From contig NZ_JAWPMM010000001.1 in assembly GCF_033344935.1 (NCBI RefSeq), positions 3,809,501 to 3,873,500 on the forward strand: a DNA stretch of 64,000 nucleotides, given 5' to 3'. Positions within the stretch are counted from its first letter, which is position 1. Every line of letters begins with the position of its first letter. The notes under the pieces were generated by a model that worked only from the letters and a program-made list of their open reading frames with translations, was not told the DNA's origin and ran no database searches. The translations under genes and the position numbers were made by a program. The stretch is from Reichenbachiella sp. Lineage in GTDB: Bacteria; Bacteroidota; Bacteroidia; Cytophagales; Cyclobacteriaceae. Below, one piece after another: positions 35,620 to 46,136 of this stretch.

Positions 35620-38600
35620 TTAAAAAGGCAGCTTCAATATTTTAACAGGGCCTTGGTTGCTGGATACTACTATTGCAAGACTTTGATCTGTTAAGCGAAT
35701 AAGACTCATACTTCTTATATCTATGTTTAGACCCAAATGATCAAAGTATTCGAATTGCCCCTGCCCATTCCCCAATAAAATGGCTCCAAAACTTGCATCA
35801 TTTCTGGGGGTTTCTACTTCTGATTGATATAGATTTCCTGCTAGAAGGATGTCAAGACTACCGTCGGCATTTACATCTTCTATCACGATTGTATTAGTAG
35901 CCGAAAATTGTGTTTCAACTGGTAGTGACATAATGGTAAAGTCTCCATTGCCTAAGTTTCCTGCATAGGAGGTGGCAAATGTCTTGACATGATATTGCAG
36001 CGCATTGGCTAAATTTTGATGATCGTATACTTCCTGCAAAGTAGCCTGTCCGAAATCGTGGTATGTAGGAAATTTTTTCTTAATAAAAGGCATTTGATTG
36101 GATGAACACTCTCTGCCTCGGAGTGGAAACTGTTTTTGATTGTTATAATATCCCAGAACAATATCAGTAGAACCATTTTGATCAAAATCGTCGGCATAAA
36201 CGGAAAAAGGTTCTTCTTGAGTGGCTTTGTATTTATAATTCAGACCATTATTACCTAAAACTAAGTCAAGGTCGCCATCTTTATCAAAATCGGCGGCCGC
36301 TATACTATTCCACCATCCGGTTGAATTTTCGACTTCATGTTTAATAAACTTCCCGTCTTTGAGACTAAAAATAGTTAACGGCATCCACTCGCCTACTATG
36401 ATCAAATCTAACGTGCCACTCAAATCATAATCTATCCATGCCGCATCCGTCACCATTCCTAATTCGGTCATCTCGGGAGCAACTGCTGAAGTTCTGTCAA
36501 CAAATTTTCCATTTTGATTTTCGAGAAGATAACTGCTTTCAGGATATGGGTACAAGCCTGGCTTTTGTCTCCCCCCAACAAACAAATCCAGATCGCCATC
36601 TTCATCGAAATCCGCAGCAGCAACTGCTTTTCCACTCACCCCAATGCCTGGCAAAAGATGGGATGCATCTACAAAATCTCCATGGTCATTGATATACAAA
36701 TGATCTTGGAGCTCTTTTGCTCCCTCTTCGAATTCATTGCTTCCACTCACTACATACAAATCAGGCCAACCATCTCCATTAGCATCAAAAAATAATGCAG
36801 ATACTTCCTCCGATGCGCTATACTTCTGCCAAGGATTTTGAGCAGGCATTTCAAATTCTCCCAAGGAATTTTGCAAAAACAGTGAACCACTAAAACCCTT
36901 CGCCCCGCAAATAAAAACGTCTTCCAATCCATCCTTATTAATATCAGCTACTGTCAAACCCGGCCCTAACTCAGACATTTTGTGAGGCAGCAAACTCTCT
37001 CTTTCAAAATCATTAAAACTCTTTTCCTGATGGACAAAGGGGATATTGGGCAGCTCAACCTCTTGAGGTGCTTTTCCCACCCGTTCAGAAAAAACAGCTT
37101 CTTCATAGTCTGCAACCAATGTTTGATTAGATGCTATTTGATTTAATATCTGAGTTTTTCCATCTGACCAATCTATTTTCACAGAATCAATAAGATTGGT
37201 CTGATCTAAGCCAAATGTCAGATTAGGGGCAACCGAGGATTGATAGCCACGAGTCAGATAATGTTCCTGGGTTTGTTGCTGTCCCTGATACCATATTTTC
37301 ACTCTGGCACCTATACCTCCTGGGTTTTCCTTGCTCCCCTTGAAACTCACTTTCAGGTATTTTTTTCGATGGATTTCCTGCGTATTATTCTTATAAAGAA
37401 TCGGCTCTTCATCTATGTTGTTGGTAATGAAATCCAGATCGCCATCACCGTCGAAATCGGCATAAGCCAACCCATTAGAATAAGTAGAAGAGACTATCCC
37501 CCAATCGTCTTGTTTGTTTTCAAACCGTAAATTGCCTTGATTTTGGAACACATAGTTCCTTAACTTCTTTTGAGGTGTAAGGTTAACCAACTCCTTAATC
37601 AATTTGGCTTTGTCCACTCCTTCTTTTCCTTCCACCGCAGCCAGGCGTTTAATTTTATACTTACGATAGTCGTTGTTTCTAAAGTCTCTTTTTAACCCAT
37701 TAGTCACAAACAAGTCCTTATGACCATCTAAATCAATATCAACCAAAAGAGGTGCCCAGCTCCAATCTGTACTATGCACTCCTGCCAACTGACCGACCTC
37801 ACTAAACCTTGCCTCTCCTCGATTTAACTGAAGTGTATTATACATGTATTGATATTGTAAACCATTATCCAGATGTGTTTGAAAGCGTTCAGGGCTCATA
37901 CCACTCATGCTGGTTTTGATACCATAATTGTCTTCTGCTACCATGTCCAATACCATAATATCAAGCCATCCATCATTGTTGATGTCCTGAATATCTGAGC
38001 CCATGGAATAGTTGGATTGGTGCATCAGGGAAGTTTGGGATTGCTCTGAAAAAGTACCATCCTGATTATTGATATATACATAATCGTGTTCGGAATAGTC
38101 ATTGGCTACATAGATATCCGGCCAGCCATCGTTATTCAAGTCACCCATGGAAACACCCAGGCCATATCCAATTTCATTTCCATGAATGCCAGCTTGTGCA
38201 CTCACATCAATGAACTTTCCATTTTCGTTTTTAAATAACTTGTCACCAACGAGAGGATCTCTTTTCTTCTTTAATTCTTCCAATTCGTAGTAAGGCTGTA
38301 CTTCTACGTTGTGATTGAGAAGAAAAACATCCACATCTCCGTCTCGATCATAATCAAAAAAAGCAGCTTGTGTGGAGTAGGCAGGATCATCCAGACCCAG
38401 CTCTTCGGCTTGGTTTTTATAAATCGGCAGGGCGTTTTTCATTCCTACAGAAACGAAAAACAAATTTCTTCGCTGTGCCTCATCGAGTTTACCCGATCGG
38501 CATACATAGATATCTAAAATACCATCCTGATTGATGTCAACCATGGTAGTTCCTGTGGTCCAGCTTGGCGAGTCCTTTAAGCCAGTGACTTCGGTGATAT

Positions 38601-38913
38601 CCTTGAATTTAAAATTTCCTTGGTTTAGGTACAGTTTGTTTGGCGTGACATTGCCTGTAAGATAAAGGTCCGGGAGTCCATCATTGTTTACATCTCCCAC
38701 GGCTACACCTCCCCCGTTGTAGTAATATTCATAGGTGAGACTATTCATCCTTTCATTCTCCGGGATGATATTTTTGAAACGTATTTGTGTTTGCTCCCCT
38801 TTCAGTTCAGTAAATAAGGCAGTCTTCTCTCCCCGTTCCTGATCTTTCTTGTCAGAACCACATGCAGAAATTAACCCTACGATCAAAAAGAAATATACCA
38901 CCCTCATATCCAT
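35620..38913 (-). CDS. FG-GAP/VCBS repeat lipoprotein with ASPIC/UnbV domain
   Basis: A 1097-residue surface-type lipoprotein (lipobox ISAC, Cys18). It is filled with calcium-loop FG-GAP repeats of the form D-x-N-x-D-G-x-x-D (DVNNDGLPDLYL, DYDRDGDVDVFL, DLNNDGWPDIYV, DFDGDGDLDFIT, DINKDGLEDVFI), with an ASPIC/UnbV domain in the middle (GIGARVKIWYQGQQ... VKIDWSDGKTQIL). Such proteins often accompany SusC/SusD and are thought to bind glycan or other proteins; no catalysis is known. It begins 14 bp after the terminator that follows susD, so its expression would depend on read-through. Confidence 0.88.
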   Translation of the reverse strand: MDMRVVYFFLIVGLISACGSDKKDQERGEKTALFTELKGEQTQIRFKNIIPENERMNSLTYEYYYNGGGVAVGDVNNDGLPDLYLTGNVTPNKLYLNQGNFKFKDITEVTGLKDSPSWTTGTTMVDINQDGILDIYVCRSGKLDEAQRRNLFFVSVGMKNALPIYKNQAEELGLDDPAYSTQAAFFDYDRDGDVDVFLLNHNVEVQPYYELEELKKKRDPLVGDKLFKNENGKFIDVSAQAGIHGNEIGYGLGVSMGDLNNDGWPDIYVANDYSEHDYVYINNQDGTFSEQSQTSLMHQSNYSMGSDIQDINNDGWLDIMVLDMVAEDNYGIKTSMSGMSPERFQTHLDNGLQYQYMYNTLQLNRGEARFSEVGQLAGVHSTDWSWAPLLVDIDLDGHKDLFVTNGLKRDFRNNDYRKYKIKRLAAVEGKEGVDKAKLIKELVNLTPQKKLRNYVFQNQGNLRFENKQDDWGIVSSTYSNGLAYADFDGDGDLDFITNNIDEEPILYKNNTQEIHRKKYLKVSFKGSKENPGGIGARVKIWYQGQQQTQEHYLTRGYQSSVAPNLTFGLDQTNLIDSVKIDWSDGKTQILNQIASNQTLVADYEEAVFSERVGKAPQEVELPNIPFVHQEKSFNDFERESLLPHKMSELGPGLTVADINKDGLEDVFICGAKGFSGSLFLQNSLGEFEMPAQNPWQKYSASEEVSALFFDANGDGWPDLYVVSGSNEFEEGAKELQDHLYINDHGDFVDASHLLPGIGVSGKAVAAADFDEDGDLDLFVGGRQKPGLYPYPESSYLLENQNGKFVDRTSAVAPEMTELGMVTDAAWIDYDLSGTLDLIIVGEWMPLTIFSLKDGKFIKHEVENSTGWWNSIAAADFDKDGDLDLVLGNNGLNYKYKATQEEPFSVYADDFDQNGSTDIVLGYYNNQKQFPLRGRECSSNQMPFIKKKFPTYHDFGQATLQEVYDHQNLANALQYHVKTFATSYAGNLGNGDFTIMSLPVETQFSATNTIVIEDVNADGSLDILLAGNLYQSEVETPRNDASFGAILLGNGQGQFEYFDHLGLNIDIRSMSLIRLTDQSLAIVVSSNQGPVKILKLPF

Positions 38914-38926
38914 ACCATATTAAGTG

Positions 38927-38959
38927 AAAAAAGAGCAAGAGAACTTATCTCCTGCTCTT
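38927..38959 (-). terminator. Terminator-like hairpin after susD
   Basis: On the minus strand AAGAGCAGGAGA and TTCTCTTGCTCTT pair (one mismatch) around a short loop and are followed by six T. It lies 25 bp after susD and 14 bp before the FG-GAP gene, and probably lets part of the transcripts read through. Confidence 0.82.
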
Positions 38960-38984
38960 TCATACATTATCAACTAACTACTAT

Positions 38985-40508
38985 TTAGAACCCATCGTTC
39001 TGTATAAGGTTTTCGTTTTTATTCATTTCCTCAAGTGGAATTGGGAAAATATCATGCTTGCCATCCACATAGTTCTCTGCAAATGGTTTGTCATGCGCTT
39101 CCATAATATCACTGATCTTTTCCGGTGCTGTACTACCCTTAGCCCATCTGTACAAATCAAACCAACGAATAGTGTACTCCATGGCCAATTCTACGGGTCT
39201 TTCATGATGTCTGATTTGCTGTCTTAGTTCAGACTGATTCATGGAGCCTAATGGAATGTCGGCTGCATTAGACCTGTTTCGGACACGGTTCACAATCGCA
39301 ATGGCGGCATCCGTGTTGGCTGCGCTTTCTTCATTTAATGCCTCAGCCTGCATCAACAAAACATCCGCAAATCGCATCAGATGAATATTGATTCCATTGT
39401 AATAATCCTTGTCGAATTCTCCAGTATATTTTTTGAAAAATTTAGGGTGAGAAAGATCATCTTTTACATCCGCATAGGGTACCGAAACACCACTGTATAC
39501 ATCCAGCATTTCTGAATTAGGGTCATCAAAAAATACGGAGCTATACACTCTGTCGCTATACTCTGCAGTAGGTGTCTGGTCAGTCATCATTTCGCTAAGC
39601 AACCAATCGGATGGGTAATACAACTCCCATCCACCCAATGCGCCAGGTGTCACTTCAAAATTGAATGGATGACGTTCATCATTTCCATTCGCTCTGTTAC
39701 CGCTCCATTGGATTTCGAAAACAGACTCAACTCCATTTTCACCCGCACCATTAAAGTTATCAGCATAATTTGGTAACAAATCATAAGGTCCGTTGTCTAC
39801 CACGTCCGTCAACTCAGTAACTGCGGAACCAAATTTCTCCTGGAATAAATAAACTTTGCCTAGGTATGCAGCAGCAGTCCAGCTGGTCGCACGGCCTACG
39901 TCCTCGCCTTCTCTCGTCGCAGGCAAATCAGCTTTGGCCGCTAAAAGATCCTGTTCGATTTGAGCCCATACTGCTGATGGTTCTGCCTGAGAAACATAGA
40001 AATCCTCTGGGCTTTTTGGAGTCTCCGTAATCAACGGAATGTTCTCAAAAGCCACCAATAAATTGAAATTGTAGAGGGCTCTGAGAAATTTAGCTTCCGC
40101 CACAAATGCATCCTTATTTTCATCAGAGATAGCCTCAATACCTGGCACTTTTTCAATAATCTGATTGGCATATGAAAGACCCGTATAGTTAGCTTTCCAA
40201 AAGCTGGCAATGGCTCCATCGTCTGTACCATTAGTAAAATCAGCAATGGACTTTCCGTAGTCCGTAGGCGCATTTAGAATATCATCCGCCTTCCAAGTAA
40301 CACTAATATACATTTGTTCGAAAAAAGTCCACTTAGAACCCGTATGAGACTGTAGCGAAGCATAAGCCGCTACCAATGCCTTTCGGGCATCAGCTTCATT
40401 CTGCCAAAATGAAGATTCGGTCAATTCTTGCACATTTTCAGGTTCCAAAAAATCCTGGCAACCCATGAAGGTAAGTGCAGTGAATAATATTATAACATAT
40501 CTTTTCAT
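38985..40508 (-). CDS. susD: SusD/RagB family glycan-binding lipoprotein
   Basis: A 507-residue outer-membrane lipoprotein (MKRYVIILFTALTFMGC, Cys17). I use the ATG at 40508 because it gives an ideal signal peptide; an ATG at 40526 adds six residues. N-terminal SusD-like motif QDFLEPENVQELTESSFW, TPR-like helices, and the C-terminal signature ADVLLMQAEALNE...AIVNRVRNR and YTIRWFDLYRWAKG are all present. It forms the lid of the SusC channel and binds the oligosaccharide. It follows susC by 30 bp and is the last gene before a terminator. The name is by family, not substrate. Confidence 0.95.
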   Translation of the reverse strand: MKRYVIILFTALTFMGCQDFLEPENVQELTESSFWQNEADARKALVAAYASLQSHTGSKWTFFEQMYISVTWKADDILNAPTDYGKSIADFTNGTDDGAIASFWKANYTGLSYANQIIEKVPGIEAISDENKDAFVAEAKFLRALYNFNLLVAFENIPLITETPKSPEDFYVSQAEPSAVWAQIEQDLLAAKADLPATREGEDVGRATSWTAAAYLGKVYLFQEKFGSAVTELTDVVDNGPYDLLPNYADNFNGAGENGVESVFEIQWSGNRANGNDERHPFNFEVTPGALGGWELYYPSDWLLSEMMTDQTPTAEYSDRVYSSVFFDDPNSEMLDVYSGVSVPYADVKDDLSHPKFFKKYTGEFDKDYYNGINIHLMRFADVLLMQAEALNEESAANTDAAIAIVNRVRNRSNAADIPLGSMNQSELRQQIRHHERPVELAMEYTIRWFDLYRWAKGSTAPEKISDIMEAHDKPFAENYVDGKHDIFPIPLEEMNKNENLIQNDGF

Positions 40509-40538
40509 GATTAATTCATTTATCATTTTAAGCCCTTA

Positions 40539-43500
40539 TTAAAATTTGAGCTGTACGCCCATGATTAAGTTTCTAGACAGTGGGTAAAGCCCAACATCCA
40601 CGCCTCTTGAGAACTGCTGGTATCCAGTATTACCTGGATCATATCCGTCATATCCGGTAATCGTAAACAAGTTTTCCGCTGCTACATATACTCTTGCACT
40701 GGAAAACATTTTGGTGATCTCTCCGAAACTATATCCTAGCTGAACATTCTTAAGACGTAGGTATGAGCCATTTTCCATGAAATAATCAGAAGGTCTTATG
40801 TTTTGGTTTGCATCCAACATAGATACTCTTGGTACACTGGTATTGGTATTACTTGGTGTCCAGGCATTGAGTAGATCAGCTGAGAAGTTTTTGTCATCAC
40901 CTTGTCTTCTATACAAATAGACTTTAGTTCCGTTATAAACTTCGTTGCCCAGGCTTCCCTGGAAGAATAGACTAAAGTCGAAATTCTTGTACGAAGCATT
41001 AAAGGTTAAACCATATTCAAAATCTGGAATACCACTACCAACATAAGTTCTGTCGTCATCATTTAGCTCTCCATCGTCGTTCACATCTACAAATTTGATA
41101 TCCCCTGGTTGAGCATTTGGCTGAATACCGTGTGCATCAATTTCTCCCTGATTCTGAAATAAACCATCAGTTTTGAAAAGGTAGAATTCTCCGATTGACC
41201 TACCCACTTCTGTTCTGGTGGTTGGGTGTGTATCATAAATGACATGCCCATTTGTAAATGACTCATCCGCAAAACCAAGCTGGGTTACTTCATTGTTGTT
41301 GCTTGTGATGTTACCCGTAATGTTGTATTGGAAGTCACCTTTCACTTTTTTGTAGGTCACTGCCATTTCCCATCCTTTGTTCACCAACTGACCTCCATTG
41401 GTCACTGGAGTCACTGTAATACCTGAAGTAGCAGGAACTGGTACACCTACGAGCATGTCGCTCGTTTCTGTATGAAAGTAATCAAAGGTCAATGTGACCT
41501 GATCCTCCAATAAGCCCAAATCCAATCCAAAGTTTCTCGTGGTTGATTCTTCCCACTTGATATCGTAAGAAGCCAATGTACGGCTGATTGTACCTATGTT
41601 TGGAACTTGAGATGCTTCACCACCAAGTGGGTAATTAAGTGCTGAATTGTTGCTTGAAACTCGAGCAAGGAAAAGATAATCATCAATATTTTGGTTACCC
41701 AATTTACCTATACTGAATCTTGGCTTCAGGTTGCTAATTCCGGGCACATTGAAGAAGTCTTCCGAACTAACTCTCCAACCAAGTGAAACTGATGGAAACA
41801 CCCCGTATCTATTGTCTTCACCAAATCTGGAAGAACCGTCCCTTCTGATACTGGCTTGAATGAGATACTTATCACCATAGGAGTAGTTGAACTGTCCGAA
41901 TGCCGATGAAATTGTTCTTGTTACATTAGATCCAAAAGAGTTGGCATCACCAATACCAGCACTTAAGGCCATTAGTTTGTTGGACGGCAATTCATTATTG
42001 CTACCTCCAGTTGACTTGTATACGCGTTCTTCAGCCGATACGCCTACCAAAGCAGAAACGGTATGATCTCCAAATGTTTTGCTATAGTCTAAAACATTGT
42101 TCCAAACCCATTCGGATGTCTTTGATCTTAATTCCCATAGCGAAGCTTTGTCATTGGCACTTTGTGGACCAAAAGTATAGGTAGGTACGTGATATACCTG
42201 GTCTTCACTATACATATTCACACCAAACCGTGTTCTGAATTTTAAGCCTTCAACTATCTTGGCCTCCAAATAGACATTGGCCTGTAGATTATCAACCGTA
42301 CTTTTGTCTGTAATTAGGTTGTTTAATCCGACTACGTTACCCGAAGAAACAACCGCTTCTGCATATCCATTAGGAGAATTTGGGTCATAAACTGCATTGT
42401 GCGGCATGGATTCCAAGATTTGAAGAACTGGTGAAAGTCCTGCATTACCACCATTATCAGATGATTCATCCTCACCTAATCTATTTCTTTCTGATCTCGC
42501 ATATGAAATAGTTTGTCCAATGGTAATTCGATCACTCAATTTGAAGTCAACATTCATTCTCAAATTGTATCGATTATAGTCAGATGCGATGATAGTACCT
42601 TCTTTATCGTAAAATCCAATCGAGAAATTGTAATTAGCAAACTCATTTCCACCTGAAATACCCAAATCGTATTTTTGCTCTACTCCATTTCTGAACATTT
42701 CATCTTGCCAGTCAGTATCCGTGGTGATAGGCAGAGTGGTGTAAGGCAAAGGATCTAATCCTTCAGCTGCAAATGCTGCGGTACTCACCTGATTGTTCTG
42801 ATCTCGATTTAGTACGTCAATTTTCTTATTAATTGAGCTGACTCCCATATAGGCATTTAAAGACACTACCGGAGGGCCCACTTTTCCTCGTTTTGTTGTG
42901 ACAACCACTACTCCATTGGACGCACGCGAACCGTAGATTGTAGCTGCTGCCGCATCTTTCAATACATTAATTGATTCAATATCGTTTGGATTGATAGAAG
43001 ATATGTCTCCAGGTATTCCATCAATAACAAACAAAGGATCATTATTACCGATGGTTCCCATACCCCTTACTCTTATCACAGGTGCAGACCCGGGGGCCCC
43101 AGATCCAGTAGTAGAAGTGACGCCTGCTACCTGTCCCTGTAGCATCCCTGCCACATTCGCACCCGGGAGTTTTTGTAAATTATCGACATCAACAGATGAA
43201 ACAGCACTACTAAGCTCTGCTTTCTTCTGTGTGCCGTAGCCAATTACTACAATTTCTTCCAACGTTTCAACATCTGGATCTAATACCACAGAGATGCTGG
43301 TCTGATTACCCACTGTCACGTCTTGCGTAGTGTAACCTATGTAACTAATAACTAGAGTCGCCTCGCTTCCTACGCTCAGCGAGAAGTTTCCGTCGAGATC
43401 AGTTACCGTACCGTTCGAAGTACCCTTTTCAAGGATACTGACTCCAGGCAGTCCACCTGCTTCATCAGAAGCTGTAACAGTCCCCTTAATCAGGGATTGT

Positions 43501-43580
43501 GCCTGAGCTGGTAGTCCCAGCTGTATTAGAATGAGTACCAGCAGTACCGACCCTAAACTTTTAAGTATGTTTTTCTTCAT
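40539..43580 (-). CDS. susC: SusC/RagA family TonB-dependent outer-membrane transporter
   Basis: A 1013-residue protein: signal peptide (1-27), carboxypeptidase-D regulatory-like domain (about 31-110, IKGTVTASDEAGGLPGVSI), the TonB box region and plug (EEIVVIGYGTQKKAELSSAVSSV; IRVRGMGTIGNNDPLFVIDGIPG; VLKDAAAATIYGSRASNGVVVVTTKRG), and a 22-strand barrel ending VGLYPLSRNLIMGVQLKF. It imports oligosaccharides with SusD using TonB energy. The name is by family. Its promoter carries the shared PUL site. Confidence 0.97.
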   Translation of the reverse strand: MKKNILKSLGSVLLVLILIQLGLPAQAQSLIKGTVTASDEAGGLPGVSILEKGTSNGTVTDLDGNFSLSVGSEATLVISYIGYTTQDVTVGNQTSISVVLDPDVETLEEIVVIGYGTQKKAELSSAVSSVDVDNLQKLPGANVAGMLQGQVAGVTSTTGSGAPGSAPVIRVRGMGTIGNNDPLFVIDGIPGDISSINPNDIESINVLKDAAAATIYGSRASNGVVVVTTKRGKVGPPVVSLNAYMGVSSINKKIDVLNRDQNNQVSTAAFAAEGLDPLPYTTLPITTDTDWQDEMFRNGVEQKYDLGISGGNEFANYNFSIGFYDKEGTIIASDYNRYNLRMNVDFKLSDRITIGQTISYARSERNRLGEDESSDNGGNAGLSPVLQILESMPHNAVYDPNSPNGYAEAVVSSGNVVGLNNLITDKSTVDNLQANVYLEAKIVEGLKFRTRFGVNMYSEDQVYHVPTYTFGPQSANDKASLWELRSKTSEWVWNNVLDYSKTFGDHTVSALVGVSAEERVYKSTGGSNNELPSNKLMALSAGIGDANSFGSNVTRTISSAFGQFNYSYGDKYLIQASIRRDGSSRFGEDNRYGVFPSVSLGWRVSSEDFFNVPGISNLKPRFSIGKLGNQNIDDYLFLARVSSNNSALNYPLGGEASQVPNIGTISRTLASYDIKWEESTTRNFGLDLGLLEDQVTLTFDYFHTETSDMLVGVPVPATSGITVTPVTNGGQLVNKGWEMAVTYKKVKGDFQYNITGNITSNNNEVTQLGFADESFTNGHVIYDTHPTTRTEVGRSIGEFYLFKTDGLFQNQGEIDAHGIQPNAQPGDIKFVDVNDDGELNDDDRTYVGSGIPDFEYGLTFNASYKNFDFSLFFQGSLGNEVYNGTKVYLYRRQGDDKNFSADLLNAWTPSNTNTSVPRVSMLDANQNIRPSDYFMENGSYLRLKNVQLGYSFGEITKMFSSARVYVAAENLFTITGYDGYDPGNTGYQQFSRGVDVGLYPLSRNLIMGVQLKF

Positions 43581-43901
43581 AGACTTTATGATTATTTAAT
43601 TATGGGTTTTGATTCAAGATCAAATGTTCACTTTAATTAATCATTCTCATAAAAAAACACCTTTACACCACCTCTACAATGGGTCGAAACAGCCCTTCAT
43701 CAAACGTATAGGCTCTTTTTACAAATGTATTTTTTACGTTTTTAATTCAGGAAATCGGCAGTTTTTAACCAAACAAACAAAAGAATCAGATCAAAAAAAT
43801 TGGTTATTTACTGGATGGGTTAAAATTGTATCAGTAAAGCCTCTGCATAAAGCTTGCCTTCACTAGAATTTTCAGATAGGTTATTTTGTCGATTTAGGCC
43901 C
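43581..43901. other. 320-bp spacer upstream of susC
   Basis: It holds the susC promoter (see 43621-43677) and a 79-bp leader. The remainder (43690-43900) is AT-rich, with no gene, repeat or clear terminator for the GH127 gene that ends at 43902. Confidence 0.6.
43621..43677 (-). promoter_or_regulatory. PUL promoter of susC-susD
   Basis: On the minus strand the -7 box is AACATTTG (43621-43628, one mismatch to TAnnTTTG). Exactly 30 bp upstream lies GTAAAGGT (43659-43666) and 11 bp further GTAGAGGT (43670-43677), each preceded by T. A T-run sits at the -33 position. Layout is the same as for the GH63-like, ASST-like and GH89 promoters. Confidence 0.8.
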
Positions 43902-46013
43902 TTAGTCTACTGGCGAAAGTGGAAAAATTGTCATTCTTAGGTCGGTAAACCCATAGGGCACTAAATGAACCGTATCAACATGCGTCGACATATTTTCTAT
44001 TAGAAATTCGCGATCAGGTATTTCCGGAGTGAAGAAAAAATCTCCTTCTACTGCTATCACTTCTTTATTCCAGGTTGAAACCGTATCTGCATTGTGAGAA
44101 GGCCAATAATCCTCTTGGATTACTTTGTCGGTAGACACCAGATTCCAGTTTTTCACCTTTCGTACCGGTACCTTGATAGTAATAGGCGCACGCTCCATTG
44201 TCCATTGCTCTAAATCACCGTTTTGCACATCGATTTGAATCACATCATTGACATTATCAGGTCGAAAGGCAAAAGCATAATTCCATTCAGAACGGGGTGC
44301 TAAATTAAGTGCTGGAAATTCTGACGAAATGGACCATGCCGAACTAGAATCTATCTCCCGATCTGACTCAACTCCCAATGAAAAAACCAAAGATCCATAT
44401 TCAATAGCCCCGCTATAGTTTGCCCATTGACTCATAATTACATGCTTGGGAAGATACAAAGTTACCTGATCTCCATTTTTAAATACTCTATCCAATTCAA
44501 CATATTCGCCTCCTCGTGGTTGTATTTTTAGAGGTTTGCCGTTGAGTTTTATTTTAGCGGCATCGCACCATTCCGGTATCCTTAAATTGAATTTAAACTG
44601 TATATCTCTTTTGGTTTTAATATTAAATTCAATTTCCTCTTCAAAAGGGTAATTGGTGGATTCCTCTATTTCAATTATTTCGCCAGATACCGTCTGTGTT
44701 GTGAAAATATTTGGCCCATATGTCCCGGTAAATATTTCAGCATTTTTAACAAACCAAAATTGTGATGCATAGAGCGGCATGGATCTTGAAACCTGCCCAG
44801 GACAACATTTGATCCAGGCGCTTGGTGCAAACTGCATACTACTGTTGCCTTTCATGTAAGCATTGTGATTGGTATGACTTCCTGCTATCACCTGGTTTGG
44901 ACATGAAAAATATTGCATGGCCTTGAAGTCCGAGGTAACGCCTCCCGGACCTGCGTTAAAGGCAGCTTTTTCTATCTTATCTGCATAAATGGGGTTAGCT
45001 GTGGCCTGTAATAACTTGGCCCAACCGTAGGAAATCTCCACTACATCACAGGTTTCGTGGCTGGCTAATGGATCCTTTCCTTTCAGAAGTTCTGTTGAAC
45101 TGTTAACGCCATCTACCAATAAAGACTGCTGCTCTACCTTTTCATAGGCTGAAAGGCTAATTTTTAAATAGTCCGTTTTTCCAGTATACATATAGAGTAT
45201 AGCTCCCAAGCGGGCAAACTCCAAAAAAGTCACTCCATGTTCATTGACGGGTCTGTTTGGATCTATTATTTGATGAATAGATGAACTACGGTTTGAATTG
45301 ATTTTATTTCCTTCAATAAAAATTTCTTTCGCCCGATGTAGCAAGGACTCGTCTCTCGTAAATTCATAAGTCCAAAGCATAGATTCAATTATTCCCATTT
45401 CGCGAACATGTCGATATGGGTAAGTATTCAAATCATATTTGAGATGATTGTAAATAGCATCAATTATTCTAACATCTTGTGCTGCTTCATAAGCAGTCAT
45501 TAGCGCCCTGAAATAAACAACGTGTGCCCAACGGTTCGTTTTACCTGCTTCCTTCAAAAAGGCAGGGCCTATAAAACCGTCAGAAGTAGGGTGTTCTAGC
45601 GGATAATTGATAAACTTTTGAGACTTAGTAATCAAAAAACTATCCTGCAATAAATAACCAACACGACTCATTCCTTCTATCCAATACCCGGTCTGCTCAA
45701 ATGGCCACCAGGTAGCCTGTGCTCTGTCATCAATGACCTTGGAAGTATCGGACCAGATAGGTAGGTTGAATGGATATCCCCCAGCAATATCAAGATTTCC
45801 GGTAATCCCGTTTTTTTGTGTTTTCAAATAGCTGGCTAACCAACCTGTTGGCTTCACTGAGCCAAGAGAAGGCTTGAAAAAGTAGGTTCCCGGTCTCTGA
45901 GAAGGATTCTCAACAGTAACAAAAGCGACATTTTCCTGGTCCAGACAACCAATAAATCCAGCCAGACCAATAAAACACATACATTTAAATAATAATTTCC
46001 TCACTCTATTCAT
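43902..46013 (-). CDS. GH127-type (DUF1680) glycosidase lipoprotein
   Basis: A 703-residue lipoprotein (lipobox IGC, Cys23). The family's zinc-thiolate site is intact: E320-T-C322 (SHETCDVVE) and C403-C404 (IKCCPGQVSR). The (alpha/alpha)6 domain starts with RAQATWWPFEQTGYWIEGMSRVGYLL, and a C-terminal beta-domain carries WCDAAKIKLNGKPL. Characterised members are beta-L-arabinofuranosidases that use the cysteine as nucleophile; related DUF1680 families (GH146 and others) act on different bonds, so arabinose is only a guess. It starts 123 bp after the GH36-like gene and may be the third gene of the GH89 unit. Confidence 0.85.
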   Translation of the reverse strand: MNRVRKLLFKCMCFIGLAGFIGCLDQENVAFVTVENPSQRPGTYFFKPSLGSVKPTGWLASYLKTQKNGITGNLDIAGGYPFNLPIWSDTSKVIDDRAQATWWPFEQTGYWIEGMSRVGYLLQDSFLITKSQKFINYPLEHPTSDGFIGPAFLKEAGKTNRWAHVVYFRALMTAYEAAQDVRIIDAIYNHLKYDLNTYPYRHVREMGIIESMLWTYEFTRDESLLHRAKEIFIEGNKINSNRSSSIHQIIDPNRPVNEHGVTFLEFARLGAILYMYTGKTDYLKISLSAYEKVEQQSLLVDGVNSSTELLKGKDPLASHETCDVVEISYGWAKLLQATANPIYADKIEKAAFNAGPGGVTSDFKAMQYFSCPNQVIAGSHTNHNAYMKGNSSMQFAPSAWIKCCPGQVSRSMPLYASQFWFVKNAEIFTGTYGPNIFTTQTVSGEIIEIEESTNYPFEEEIEFNIKTKRDIQFKFNLRIPEWCDAAKIKLNGKPLKIQPRGGEYVELDRVFKNGDQVTLYLPKHVIMSQWANYSGAIEYGSLVFSLGVESDREIDSSSAWSISSEFPALNLAPRSEWNYAFAFRPDNVNDVIQIDVQNGDLEQWTMERAPITIKVPVRKVKNWNLVSTDKVIQEDYWPSHNADTVSTWNKEVIAVEGDFFFTPEIPDREFLIENMSTHVDTVHLVPYGFTDLRMTIFPLSPVD

Positions 46014-46136
46014 TTTATAAACCAGCTTACTTAGACCTTAGCCCAACTTCTCATTTTTCCCTTTTTTCATTGTCGCTTACCCAACACCAATTCTTCCTGA
46101 AGCGCTTTGACCTCTGGCAGCAATTAGTTGGCCTAA

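Noticed and set aside
46025-46047. GACCTTAGC near the GH127 start as a fifth PUL site
   Set aside because: It resembles the outer half-site at 51151-51158, but the inner half-site is poor and no -7 box lies at 30 bp; the expected position would be inside the gene.
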